DNA from: Flagellimonas maritima
GTDB lineage: Bacteria > Bacteroidota > Bacteroidia > Flavobacteriales > Flavobacteriaceae
Assembly: GCF_003269425.1 (NCBI RefSeq)
Contig: NZ_CP030104.1
Coordinates: 2,041,501 to 2,105,500, forward strand
DNA length: 64,000 bases
Reading direction: 5' to 3'
The position numbers and the translations under genes are program-made. The notes under the pieces are model-generated. The model saw nothing but the letters and a program-made list of their open reading frames with translations, was not told where the DNA came from and did not search any database. Every line of letters starts with the position of its first letter. Positions within the stretch are counted from its first letter, which is position 1. Positions 24,708 through 33,251 of this stretch are shown here, one piece after another.

Positions 24708-26393
24708 TCAGGTTTCTTTGTTAAGGGATTCCTTCGCTGTGCTCGGAATCAGTGCCTTCAAATCCTCCAAAGTGTTTGCTTCTTCAATCTTCTTGTCTTT
24801 TCTCCATCTCAATATACGAGGGAATCTGGTAGCCACACCGCTCTTGTGCCTTTTTGATAGCGCAATACCTTCAAATGCAATTTCGAAAACATGGTGGGGT
24901 GTCACACTCCGTACAGGGCCAAAACGTTCAAGCGTATTTTTCTTTATCCAGGCATCCACTTGTCTAAATTCGGCATCGGTCAATCCTGAATATGCTTTGG
25001 CGAAAGTCACCAGTTCTTTTTCCCCACTTTCTTTTTCTTGCCATAACGCAAATGTATAATCGGTAAAGAGGTTACTTCGGCGACCATGGCCGCGCATGGC
25101 ATAGGTGAGCACCGCATCAATGGTCAATGGGTCGACTTTCCATTTCCACCAATCTCCTTTTTTACGTCCTACTTGATAGTGGGATTTGTTTCTTTTTAAC
25201 ATCAATCCTTCGCTTCGCATTTCTCTGGCGCGGTTTCGTTCTTGTGCTACTTCATCCCAAGTATTAAACTGGTGTCGTTCGGAAAGAAGGAGGGGTAGGT
25301 CACTTCGGCTCCGCTCAGTGACCTGATTTGTATTGTTTTGGTGGTTTTGCGTAGCGGAAACCACAGTATTATAAAGGTTTTCCAATAATGCCCTACGCTC
25401 CAAAAACGCTTTGCTTCTAATATCTTGACCTTCCCATTCGAGCAGGTCATATACTTTTAAGACCACAGGAGTTTTTTCTAAAAGTGCTTTAGAAACTGTT
25501 TTTCTGCCAATACGGGTCTGTAAATCATTAAAAGTGCCGATTTCACCATTAGGATAGGGGAGTAATTCCCCATCCAGAACAGTTCCGTTAGGAATTGCTT
25601 TTATGAATTTTCCGAATTCTGGATATTTATCCGTCACCAATTCTTCTCCACGACTCCAAACAAAAATTTCGTTGTTCCTGATGATGACCTGACAACGGAT
25701 GCCGTCCCATTTATGTTCAATGGACCAGTCTTTCACATCTCCTAGTTCTGAAACTTCATTTTCAATCGCATAGGCCAGATAAAATGGATAAGGTTTGGAG
25801 AGATAATCGCTTTCGTTCTCTTTCAGTATTAAATCTTCAAAAGTTATGGTGTTTGGGTCCCAGTTACCCATGAGTTTGTACGCCAATACATCTTCGTCGA
25901 TCTCGGTTGCTTTTGAAAGTGCTTTGGTCATTAGTTTTTGACTGACTCCAATGCGAAATCCGCCCGTAATCAGTTTAGTAAAAACAAAGCGTTCGTAATA
26001 ATTGAGTTGACTCCAGTTTTTGAAGAGATAAGACTTTTTTTCTTCATCGGTCTTTAATTTGAGCCAAATCATTTCTTCCAAAAAGTCAGTCAAGCTTTTG
26101 TCCGTGGATTTTTTTCCTTCTGGGATTATCAGTGCAATGGTCTCCGCCAAATCACCAACAATATGGTAACTTTCCTCGAACAACCATAAGGGAATGTTTG
26201 CCAATTCCGCTGCCCATTCTCTGAGCAAGGTAGTGTTGACGGGACGCGGTGGTCTGCGATGTGAGAGTATCGCAATTGTCCAAATCTTGTCTTTGGCGCC
26301 TGCCTTTTGAAAATAGTCTGCCAAAGCTTGGACTTTTCGGTTGGTCTTGTTGGTACTGTCCAGGGTTTTGATCAGGCTAGCAAAATTTTTCAT
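24708..26393 (-). CDS. ATP-dependent DNA ligase, ligase-associated repair cluster
   Basis: A 561-residue ATP-dependent ligase. The adenylation motif EHKWDGIR places the catalytic lysine at 228; other nucleotidyltransferase motifs (DGELLP, SEGLMLKR, WWKWK) follow in order, with an N-terminal DNA-binding domain and C-terminal OB fold. It seals nicks with ATP and belongs to the PdeM-helicase-ligase-exonuclease set. Two oddities: residues 344-365 (VVSATQNH, QNNTNQ, VTERSRSD) are an in-frame composite repeat inside the adenylation domain, and the last 13 residues (IPSTAKES and on) are encoded by the right repeat of GIY-YIG cassette 2. The start overlaps the exonuclease stop by four bases (ATGA). 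Motifs appear intact, so activity is likely but untested. Confidence 0.94.
   Translation of the reverse strand: MKNFASLIKTLDSTNKTNRKVQALADYFQKAGAKDKIWTIAILSHRRPPRPVNTTLLREWAAELANIPLWLFEESYHIVGDLAETIALIIPEGKKSTDKSLTDFLEEMIWLKLKTDEEKKSYLFKNWSQLNYYERFVFTKLITGGFRIGVSQKLMTKALSKATEIDEDVLAYKLMGNWDPNTITFEDLILKENESDYLSKPYPFYLAYAIENEVSELGDVKDWSIEHKWDGIRCQVIIRNNEIFVWSRGEELVTDKYPEFGKFIKAIPNGTVLDGELLPYPNGEIGTFNDLQTRIGRKTVSKALLEKTPVVLKVYDLLEWEGQDIRSKAFLERRALLENLYNTVVSATQNHQNNTNQVTERSRSDLPLLLSERHQFNTWDEVAQERNRAREMRSEGLMLKRNKSHYQVGRKKGDWWKWKVDPLTIDAVLTYAMRGHGRRSNLFTDYTFALWQEKESGEKELVTFAKAYSGLTDAEFRQVDAWIKKNTLERFGPVRSVTPHHVFEIAFEGIALSKRHKSGVATRFPRILRWRKDKKIEEANTLEDLKALIPSTAKESLNKET
24728..24749 (-). repeat. 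Right inverted repeat of GIY-YIG cassette 2
   Basis: Reverse-orientation copy (core TTCGCTGTGCTC, arms ATTCC/GGAAT) encoding ligase residues from Ile549 (IPSTAKES) close to its C-terminus. Confidence 0.88.
25299..25364. repeat. Composite inverted-pair repeat inside the DNA ligase gene
   Basis: 66 bp (22 codons). Short unit 25299-25322 (arms GTCACT/AGTGAC, core TCGGCTCCGCTC), 18-bp T-rich spacer, inverted short unit 25341-25364 (arms GTGGTT/AACCAC, core TTGCGTAGCGGA). All arms are perfectly complementary. Same order, arms and spacer type as the mfd composites. Confidence 0.9.
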
Positions 26394-27418
26394 TTGACCT
26401 CAATTTTTGAGGTTTCTGAAATATTCATTTCTGCCAGTTCACCTTCGTATTGTGTATTTTCCGTCCTAGCATCGTACCCAAGCTCCCGTAGGTATTTGGA
26501 AAATATTTCGGTATAGCCGTGCGTACAAATAATTTTTTCAGCCCCAGTATCTTTGATGGCGCTCAAAAGTGCCGGCCAATCACAATGATCGCTCAGTACA
26601 AAGCCTTTATCAATTGCACGCCTGCGCCGTGCACCACGGAAGGCCATCCAGCCACTAGCGGAGGCCGTAACATAGGGAACCATTTTACGAATCCAAGTGC
26701 TGCCATGTGCCGAGGGCGGTGCAATGACAATGTTGCCTTTGATATCCTCTTTTTTGGTGTCGCGGGTAATGAGTTCGGTTTCTGGAAAATCAACCAGTGA
26801 GCGTAATACCTGGGTCATGTTCTCAACTGCACCGTGTGTATAGATTTTTCCGATGGATGGATCAAGATGTTTAAGCAATCGTTGTGCTTTTCCCAGAGAG
26901 TATCCAAATAGTACAGAAGTGTTGCCGTCAGCCTTATTCTGGCTCCACCAGTTGTTAATATCCTCAAAAACTTCTTTCTGGGGCGTCCAAAGAAATGCTG
27001 GCAGCCCAAATGTACATTCGGTTATAAAGGTATGGCATTTAACGGTTTCGTAGGGTGTGGCGAGGCCATCATCCTCGGTTTTGTAATCTCCCGTAAAAAC
27101 CCAAACTTCCCCTTTATGTTCTACCCTGATCTGTGACGAGCCAATAATGTGGCCTGCAGGGTGCAAACTGAACTTTACCCCTCTAATCGTAAATGATCTG
27201 CCCCATTCTTTACCTGTAACGTTTATATCACCCAATCTATGTTTTATAATAGGAACGTTACTGTGATGGGTAATATATTTTTTATGCCCCCACCGACTAT
27301 GGTCTGCGTGGCCATGGGAAATAATAGCGTTGTCCACAGGTTTCCAAGGGTCTAGGTATACATTGGCCGCATCACAGTAAATTCCACGATCGGTAAATTG
27401 TAAAAGGGGAATGTTCAT
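26390..27418 (-). CDS. Ligase-associated DNA exonuclease (MBL fold)
   Basis: A 342-residue metallo-beta-lactamase-fold nuclease. The zinc motif HGHADHSRWGH occurs near residue 35, with further metal ligands in LHPAGHIIGSSQIRVE and FTGDYKTEDDG, and a C-terminal DHCDWPALLSAIKDTGAEKI typical of the SNM1/beta-CASP-like group. It is first in the ligase-associated repair operon and expected to trim DNA ends before ligation. Its stop overlaps the ligase start by four bases, indicating translational coupling. Confidence 0.93.
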   Translation of the reverse strand: MNIPLLQFTDRGIYCDAANVYLDPWKPVDNAIISHGHADHSRWGHKKYITHHSNVPIIKHRLGDINVTGKEWGRSFTIRGVKFSLHPAGHIIGSSQIRVEHKGEVWVFTGDYKTEDDGLATPYETVKCHTFITECTFGLPAFLWTPQKEVFEDINNWWSQNKADGNTSVLFGYSLGKAQRLLKHLDPSIGKIYTHGAVENMTQVLRSLVDFPETELITRDTKKEDIKGNIVIAPPSAHGSTWIRKMVPYVTASASGWMAFRGARRRRAIDKGFVLSDHCDWPALLSAIKDTGAEKIICTHGYTEIFSKYLRELGYDARTENTQYEGELAEMNISETSKIEVK

Positions 27419-27580
27419 AGCTGTGTGAATTTACAAATTTTACGGGTAGCCAGCGTTAGCGATAGCGAAGTGCATTAAAAGTGCACAAGGCTTTGTAACG
27501 AATAGCGCGAACCAAAACCAACGATTTGGGAAACGCCAAAATAATGGATATGGGGATTAATCTTTACCTCTAAAAAGAAT

Positions 27581-27588
27581 TATATTTG
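27581..27588 (+). promoter_or_regulatory. Possible -7 promoter element upstream of the TerB-like gene
   Basis: TATATTTG matches TAnnTTTG and lies 18 bp before the ATG at 27607. No clear TTG box is found at the right spacing, so this is tentative. Confidence 0.35.
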
Positions 27589-27606
27589 CGCAACAAATTT
27601 TAACAT

Positions 27607-28029
27607 ATGCCAATTATTGATCTTTACGAGCACGGAGATAAACGAAAAAATCTTGCCCATTTTGCAACGTTAGCTTCTTTGGCTGCTGTTGATGGGGAAG
27701 TAAATCCTAAAGAAAAAGCAATCTTGGATAGGTTTGCCTTTAAATTGGATATTACGGATGCCGAATATAAGGAGGTAATGAAAAAGGAAAATAAGTATCC
27801 TATTGAAACTCCCCATAGTGGTGAAAAAAGATTGAAGCGACTTTTTGAGTTCTTTCAAATGGCATTTGCAGACCACTCCGTAGATGAAGACCAGATGAGA
27901 TTGATCGAGAAATATGCAGTGGCATTGGGCTACCCATCAAAAGATGCAGAAAGAATTATAAAAAAGTCATTTGATATTTTTGAGGGTAAGATATCTTTTG
28001 AGTCCTATCAGTATCTTTTGGACCATTAG
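27607..28029 (+). CDS. TerB-like (tellurite resistance TerB family) protein
   Basis: A 140-residue, all-helical protein. [29 protein letters not shown] near the start and [20 protein letters not shown] later form the two halves of a TerB-like fold, each with the acidic D-G-E or D-x-S-V-D-E turn that binds metal in this superfamily. The name comes from tellurite resistance operons, but isolated copies such as this are general stress or membrane-associated proteins of unknown role. The stop codon overlaps the convergent fbp stop by four bases, so no terminator fits between them. Confidence 0.8.
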   Translation: MPIIDLYEHGDKRKNLAHFATLASLAAVDGEVNPKEKAILDRFAFKLDITDAEYKEVMKKENKYPIETPHSGEKRLKRLFEFFQMAFADHSVDEDQMRLIEKYAVALGYPSKDAERIIKKSFDIFEGKISFESYQYLLDH

Positions 28030-29033
28030 GCCCTTAATGCCATAAATTCTTCTGCTTTTTCCACCATTTTTTTACTTCCGCAGAAAAAAGGAACTCGTTG
28101 GTGCAGTTCTTTTGGTTTAATGTCCATGATAGGATTGAACCCATCACTGGCTTTTCCGTTGGCCTGTTCCGCCAAAAATGCCATAGGGTTGCACTCGTAG
28201 AGCAAGCGTAGTTTGCCTTCTGAGGCTTTACTGCTTTTTGGGTACAGGTATATACCGCCCTTGATCATGTTTCTGTGAAAATCAGACACCAAAGAGCCTA
28301 TGTATCTGGACGTGTAAGGTCTGTCATCTTCCTCTTCTTGGCAATATTTTATGTAGTCTTTTACGCCTTGTGGAAAATGTATATAGTTGCCCTCGTTCAC
28401 TGAATAGATCTTTCCATTTTCCGGGAATTCCATGTCTGGATGGGAAAGATAAAAAGTTCCCAACGCAGGATTCAACGTAAAACCATTTACGCCATCGCCC
28501 GTAGTGTAAACGAGCATTGTTGAGGTTCCGTAGACAATATAACCTGCGGCGACTTGATTTCGGCCCGGTTGAAGAAAATCTTCAATGGTCACCGGTGTCC
28601 CAACAGGGGTTATTCTTCTATAAATTGAAAAGATGGTCCCAACGGATACATTAACATCAATATTCGAAGAGCCATCCAAAGGGTCGATGAGAACAATGTA
28701 TTTGTTTTGATGTTGCTTATCAAAACTATTGATACTAATAAAATCATCTTCCTCTTCTGAAGCTATTCCGCAAACTATCTCCCGCTTTGAAAGGGTCTGA
28801 ATGAATTTTTCATTGGCCATTACATCCAATTTCTGTTGGTTCTCCCCTTGAATATTGGTATCTCCTGCAGCGCCAATAATATCTACGAGTCCTGCTTTGT
28901 TCACTTCGTGATTCACGACTTTTGCAGCTAATCTAAGGCCATTTAAAAGCCTTGATAATTCTCCTGAAGTGTACTGAAAAGAATCTTGGTTTCCAATAAT
29001 GAACTCTCCAAGGGTCAAGGTTTTCTTATCCAT
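28026..29033 (-). CDS. fbp: Class I fructose-1,6-bisphosphatase
   Basis: A 335-residue enzyme of the class I family, hydrolysing fructose-1,6-bisphosphate to fructose-6-phosphate in gluconeogenesis. Diagnostic motifs are [29 protein letters not shown] (metal- and substrate-binding loop), [21 protein letters not shown] and [18 protein letters not shown]. Length and start ([13 protein letters not shown]) fit. It is convergent with, and overlaps by 4 bp, the TerB-like gene; no operon partners are seen on its strand. Confidence 0.97.
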   Translation of the reverse strand: MDKKTLTLGEFIIGNQDSFQYTSGELSRLLNGLRLAAKVVNHEVNKAGLVDIIGAAGDTNIQGENQQKLDVMANEKFIQTLSKREIVCGIASEEEDDFISINSFDKQHQNKYIVLIDPLDGSSNIDVNVSVGTIFSIYRRITPVGTPVTIEDFLQPGRNQVAAGYIVYGTSTMLVYTTGDGVNGFTLNPALGTFYLSHPDMEFPENGKIYSVNEGNYIHFPQGVKDYIKYCQEEEDDRPYTSRYIGSLVSDFHRNMIKGGIYLYPKSSKASEGKLRLLYECNPMAFLAEQANGKASDGFNPIMDIKPKELHQRVPFFCGSKKMVEKAEEFMALRA

Positions 29034-29119
29034 TGTAGGCAGGTGTTTTATTTGCCGACAAATATCGGGTATTTTGTGATACTACATCGTTTTCGCCAAC
29101 GTAAAGTATTTTAAATATA

Positions 29120-29127
29120 TAACTTTG
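29120..29127 (+). promoter_or_regulatory. Possible -7 promoter element for the GNAT-aspartate kinase pair
   Basis: TAACTTTG fits TAnnTTTG, 18 bp before the ATG at 29146. An upstream TTG box is not evident. Confidence 0.35.
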
Positions 29128-29145
29128 AGTTTTATTTGTAACAAT

Positions 29146-29628
29146 ATGGATTATTCAATCAGGGAAGCGCAAAAAGAAGATATGGAACAAGTATTGGAAC
29201 TTGTCCAGGAATTGGCCGATTTTGAAAAAGAGTCCAATGCCGTAGAGGTCACCGAAGCAGATTTGATTAAAGATGGGTTTGGGGACAAAAAACTATTTCA
29301 TTGTTTTGTTGCCGAGAAAAACGATAAGATAATAGGTATTGCATTGGTATACCCAAGATATTCTACATGGAAAGGGCCTGTGATTCATTTGGAAGATTTA
29401 ATAGTTGCCGAGACTATGCGGGGCGGTGGTCTTGGAACGGCTCTTTTGGATGAGGTTGTGAAGTACGGATATAGCCTGGGCGTAAAACGTATCTCTTGGG
29501 AAGTATTGGATTGGAACGAACCCGCAATTAAGTTTTACGAAAAGCAAGGAGCAAAGGTCATGCGGGATTGGGATGTTGTGCAATTGGACGAAAAGGGAAT
29601 AAAAAATTATATGGAAAGTTTGGACTAG
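29146..29628 (+). CDS. GNAT family N-acetyltransferase
   Basis: About 160 residues from the ATG at 29146 (MDYSIREAQKEDMEQVLELV); an in-frame non-ATG start seven codons upstream is less likely. The acetyl-CoA pyrophosphate loop is visible in VAETMRGGGLGTALLDEVV, and the later YSLGVKRISWEVLDWNEPAI with FYEKQGAKVMRDW is typical of the diamine acetyltransferase-like branch. The substrate is not predictable. It precedes the aspartate kinase by 26 bp on the same strand and may be co-transcribed with it. Confidence 0.9.
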   Translation: MDYSIREAQKEDMEQVLELVQELADFEKESNAVEVTEADLIKDGFGDKKLFHCFVAEKNDKIIGIALVYPRYSTWKGPVIHLEDLIVAETMRGGGLGTALLDEVVKYGYSLGVKRISWEVLDWNEPAIKFYEKQGAKVMRDWDVVQLDEKGIKNYMESLD

Positions 29629-29654
29629 ACTTTCCTCGGAATAAATAAAGTCAA

Positions 29655-30905
29655 ATGAGGGTTTTTAAATTTGGTGGCGCGTCTGTCAAAGATGCAGATG
29701 GGGTAAGGAATATTGTAAATGTTCTGCAACAGGTAGGTCATGAAAATACATTGGTCGTAATCTCTGCAATGGGAAAAACTACAAATGCAATGGAAAAAGT
29801 GATTGCTTCTTATTTTGAGAACAAAAAAACAATATCCTCTTCGCTGCAGGAAGTCATTGATTACCATGAAGCCATATTGGCAGATTTGTTCGATACTAAA
29901 AACCATCCTGTATATGGAAGGGTAAAACTTCTTTTTGAGGAAGTAAAGGGCTTTTTGACCTGGAACAAATCACCTAAATATGGGTTTGTCTATGATCAGG
30001 TTGTGGGATATGGCGAGCTGATATCTACAACAATAGTGAGTGAGTACTTTAAAGAAGCGGGTATCCCCAACACGTGGCAAGATGTACGTAATTTAATTAA
30101 AACAGATACTGCTTATAGGGATGCTTCTGTGAACTGGGAACGTACCCAAAATGAGATTTCCACTAGAATCAATATATCGCAATTGAATATTACCCAAGGA
30201 TTTTTGGGAAGCGATGATAACAATTTTACCACAACCCTGGGTCGAGAAGGGTCTGATTATTCTGCCGCTATTTTAGCGTTTTGTCTAAACGCGGATTCGG
30301 TCACGATTTGGAAGGATGTTCCGGGCGTTTTGAATGCGGATCCCAGAAATTTTAAGAAAACACAATTGCTAGATGAAATCTCGTATAGAGAAGCAATAGA
30401 ATTGGCTTTTTATGGAGCTTCGGTAATTCATCCCAAAACCCTACAGCCATTGCAACGGAAGGAAATTCCATTATATGTCAAATCTTTTCTTGACCCCTTA
30501 AAAAATGGAACAAAGGTTGCCAAAGGCAAAGGAATATCTCCAGAAGTGCCGTGTTTTATCGTAAAAAGGAATCAAGTGCTCATCAAACTATCTTCTCTTG
30601 ATTTTTCTTTTATTATGGAGGATAGTATTAGCGAGATATTCAAACTTTTCCATCATCACCGAATGAAAGTAGATTTGATTCAAAATTCTGCGATAAGTTT
30701 TTCTGTTTGTTTGGATAATAAATTTAATGGTCTGGAAGCGATGTTGAATGAATTGAAGCGAAAATTTAAAGTGGTCTGCCATAAAGATGTATCGCTATAC
30801 ACTGTTCGACATTTTGATGATAAATCTGTAAGATCACTTCAAAATGGAGCCTCTGTTCTTGTGGAGCAACGCGGCAAAGAAACTGTTCAGCTTGTTGTAA
30901 AATAA
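29655..30905 (+). CDS. Aspartate kinase (monofunctional)
   Basis: A 416-residue aspartokinase. KFGGASVKDADGVRNIV at the N-terminus binds ATP and aspartate, followed by TTLGREGSDYSAAILAFCL, IWKDVPGVLNADPR and ELAFYGASVIHPKTLQP. The C-terminal ~110 residues hold ACT-like regulatory segments. It makes aspartyl phosphate, the first step toward lysine, threonine, methionine and diaminopimelate. No other pathway genes lie nearby. As many Flavobacteria also have a ThrA-type fusion, this may be the lysine/DAP-dedicated copy (inference). Confidence 0.93.
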   Translation: MRVFKFGGASVKDADGVRNIVNVLQQVGHENTLVVISAMGKTTNAMEKVIASYFENKKTISSSLQEVIDYHEAILADLFDTKNHPVYGRVKLLFEEVKGFLTWNKSPKYGFVYDQVVGYGELISTTIVSEYFKEAGIPNTWQDVRNLIKTDTAYRDASVNWERTQNEISTRINISQLNITQGFLGSDDNNFTTTLGREGSDYSAAILAFCLNADSVTIWKDVPGVLNADPRNFKKTQLLDEISYREAIELAFYGASVIHPKTLQPLQRKEIPLYVKSFLDPLKNGTKVAKGKGISPEVPCFIVKRNQVLIKLSSLDFSFIMEDSISEIFKLFHHHRMKVDLIQNSAISFSVCLDNKFNGLEAMLNELKRKFKVVCHKDVSLYTVRHFDDKSVRSLQNGASVLVEQRGKETVQLVVK

Positions 30906-30978
30906 ATTTAAAATCATTTTAGGGTGAGAACTCAGTTAGGGTATTTTTCTATCTTTACGGTTACCTAATTGATAATCT

Positions 30979-32799
30979 ATGGGGTTGGTTTCTGCGAAAG
31001 AGGTAGCAAAGGTCATTAATCTGGACAAATACGGATTTTTGGGAACTTTTGTGGGATGGCTTTTAATTGTGGCTACCAAAATTAGCTCTATAAATCGGTT
31101 TTATGATGATAACAAAGACTTAGAGGGCACAAAATTCTTGGATGCTATTCTCGAGCATTACGAAATCGATTTTGAGATTCCAGAGGAAGATTTAAAGCGT
31201 CTTCCCAAATCCGGGGCTTATATTACCATAAGCAATCATCCGTTGGGAGGCATAGATGGCGTATTGTTACTTAAACTGATGCTGCAGAAGCGAGAAGATT
31301 TTAAAATCATCGCCAATTTTTTGCTTCATCGTATTGAGCCAATGAAACCTTTTATAATGCCAGTTAATCCTTTTGAGAACCATAAAGATGCCAAAAGTAG
31401 TATTACCGGCTTCAAGAATGCACTTTTGCATTTAAGGGAGGGGCACCCTCTTGGTATTTTCCCTGCTGGCGAAGTTTCAACATATAGGGATGGAAAGTTG
31501 GTTGTTGATAGACCTTGGGAAGAAGCTGCACTTAAATTGATCAAAAAAGCGGAAGTTCCTGTTGTACCTATTTATTTTCATGCCCGCAACAGCCGGCTTT
31601 TTTACAGACTATCCAAATTGAACGATGTCTTTAGAACTGCAAAGTTGCCATCTGAAGTTACTTCACAGAACAAGAGACCTATAAAGGTAAGGGTTGGACA
31701 ACCTATATCGGTGGCTACTCAAAAAGAAGAAAAAACCTTGGAATCTTTTACGGAGCTTTTACGTAAAAAGACCTATTTGCTCGCTAACGCTTTTGAAAAA
31801 GAACGTTTAATAGATAAGGTCCCTTCTACATTAAAAATTCCTAAATCCCCAAAAAAGATTGCGTCCCCTGTAAGTACCGAAGTATTGCAAGGCGAGATAG
31901 AAAAACTAAGAGAAAAAGATTGCCGAATGCTGCAAAGCAAAAACTATGAGGTATATCTGGCACAGAAGAAAGATATGCCCTTTATTTTAAACGAAATTGG
32001 AAGGCAGCGGGAAATAACGTTTAGAGAAGTAGGGGAGGGCACCAATAATGCCATAGATTTGGATGGCTTCGATTCTTACTATCATCATCTCTTTCTTTGG
32101 GACGACGAAGACAAGGCCATAGTTGGTGCTTACCGTATGGGATTAGGTTCTCAAATTTTCAAGAAATATGGTATAGATGGGTTTTATCTTCAAGATTTGT
32201 TCCGTTTTGAACCAGAACTGTACGGGATGATGGAAAAATCCATTGAAATGGGCAGAGCCTATATCGTGAAGGAATATCAACAAAAACCAATGCCTTTGTT
32301 TTTGTTATGGAAAGGTATAGTGCACACTACTTTAAGACATCCCGAGCATAAATATTTGATTGGTGGAGTAAGCATCAGCAATCAGTTTTCCAATTTTTCA
32401 AAGTCTCTAATGATTGAATTCATGAAGTCCAACTATTGGGATCCTTATGTGGCTCAATATGTGCATCCCAAGAAAGAATTTAAGGTGAAACTAAAAGATG
32501 CTGATAAGGAATTTATATTTGACGAGACCCAAGCTGATTTAAATAAATTTGATAAGCTCATTAATGAGGTAGAACCAGGGAGTCTTCGTTTACCAGTATT
32601 AATCAAAAAATATATTAAACAAAACGCAAAGGTTGTTGCCTTTAATGTTGATCCGTTATTTAATAATTCGGTAGATGGGTTAATGTATATTAAAATTGCA
32701 GATTTGCCAGAGGGTACCGTAAAACCGGTTATGGAAGAGTTTCAGGCCGAGCTTGAACAAAAAATGACGGAAGGGAACAATCCTTACGCAACAGATTAA
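30979..32799 (+). CDS. Two-domain acyltransferase, OlsF-like (PlsC + OlsB-type GNAT)
   Basis: A 606-residue fusion. Residues about 60-270 are a PlsC/AGPAT domain with the HX4D motif NHPLGGIDG (His87, Asp92), FPAGEVST and the substrate-binding VPVVPIYFHARN. Residues about 310-500 resemble the hemolysin-like/OlsB N-acyltransferase domain (ILNEIGRQREITFREVGEG, VGAYRMGLGSQIF, LFLLWKGIV). The bifunctional OlsF described in Serratia and Flavobacterium makes ornithine lipids by N- and then O-acylation; this protein has the same two activities joined. I infer a role in amino-acid-containing membrane lipids; the amino acid could be ornithine, glycine or another. Confidence 0.85.
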   Translation: MGLVSAKEVAKVINLDKYGFLGTFVGWLLIVATKISSINRFYDDNKDLEGTKFLDAILEHYEIDFEIPEEDLKRLPKSGAYITISNHPLGGIDGVLLLKLMLQKREDFKIIANFLLHRIEPMKPFIMPVNPFENHKDAKSSITGFKNALLHLREGHPLGIFPAGEVSTYRDGKLVVDRPWEEAALKLIKKAEVPVVPIYFHARNSRLFYRLSKLNDVFRTAKLPSEVTSQNKRPIKVRVGQPISVATQKEEKTLESFTELLRKKTYLLANAFEKERLIDKVPSTLKIPKSPKKIASPVSTEVLQGEIEKLREKDCRMLQSKNYEVYLAQKKDMPFILNEIGRQREITFREVGEGTNNAIDLDGFDSYYHHLFLWDDEDKAIVGAYRMGLGSQIFKKYGIDGFYLQDLFRFEPELYGMMEKSIEMGRAYIVKEYQQKPMPLFLLWKGIVHTTLRHPEHKYLIGGVSISNQFSNFSKSLMIEFMKSNYWDPYVAQYVHPKKEFKVKLKDADKEFIFDETQADLNKFDKLINEVEPGSLRLPVLIKKYIKQNAKVVAFNVDPLFNNSVDGLMYIKIADLPEGTVKPVMEEFQAELEQKMTEGNNPYATD

Positions 32800-32813
32800 A
32801 TGAATGTTGGATT

Positions 32814-33236
32814 TTAATTTAGTAATTCTTCTTTGACAAAGTTTTGACAAAATTCCTTTATTTCATTTCTGGCTTTTAGAAATGCCTTATGTTTTACGTC
32901 ATCTGCACCAACTATTTTTGAAGGGTCAAAAAAATTATGGTGTATCCGCTCTGCATTTTTTGAAGGAATAAAAGGGCAGTTTTCCTTAGCATGGTCACAG
33001 ACAGTAATAATGTAATCCCATTCAATTCCATTATATTCATCCACATGGTTTGAGGTATGCGAGGATATATCGATGTCATCTTCCTTCATTATGGCAACTG
33101 CATCTGGGTTTAATCCGTGTGTTTCAATACCTGCACTATAAATATTTGCCAAGGCATCTTGAAAATAATTTAAATAACCATGTGCCATTTGACTTCTGCA
33201 AGAGTTACCTGTACAAAGTACCAATACGTTTTTCAT
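32814..33236 (-). CDS. arsC: Thioredoxin-coupled arsenate reductase
   Basis: A 140-residue low-molecular-weight phosphatase-fold ArsC. The P-loop is CTGNSCRS with Cys8 and Cys13; the redox cysteines are Cys80 and Cys87 (ITVCDHAKENCPF), the pattern of the thioredoxin-dependent class. It reduces arsenate to arsenite. It is the last of four genes (arsR, DUF6428, GNAT, arsC) on the minus strand, 15 bp after the GNAT gene. The arsenite exporter that normally completes the pathway is not in this window. Confidence 0.95.
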   Translation of the reverse strand: MKNVLVLCTGNSCRSQMAHGYLNYFQDALANIYSAGIETHGLNPDAVAIMKEDDIDISSHTSNHVDEYNGIEWDYIITVCDHAKENCPFIPSKNAERIHHNFFDPSKIVGADDVKHKAFLKARNEIKEFCQNFVKEELLN

Positions 33237-33251
33237 GCTTCAATTTGATTA

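Larger units (their letters stand above)
24290..24749 (-). mobile_element. Putative GIY-YIG cassette 2 bounded by inverted hairpin repeats
   Basis: A 460-bp unit between ligase and helicase. The ends, 24290-24311 and 24728-24749, are 22-bp inverted copies with one difference; the left copy is ATTCC, GAGCGCAGCGAA, GGAAT. The GIY-YIG stop is 8 bp from the left repeat. The right repeat supplies the last codons of the ligase gene and the left repeat abuts the helicase ATG. The plan (forward core, nuclease gene, reverse core) is the same as cassette 1. Confidence 0.6.

Noticed and set aside
20628..27418. Helicase plus nuclease plus ligase read as a possible anti-phage defence island
   Set aside because: The four proteins match the known ligase-associated DNA repair set in order and motifs; the extra genes look like insertions.
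27440..27540. Possible further copy of the hairpin repeat in the gap before the TerB-like gene
   Set aside because: Short AGCGATAGCGAAG and GTGCA...TGCAC stretches occur, but neither the core spacing nor the arms match the family.
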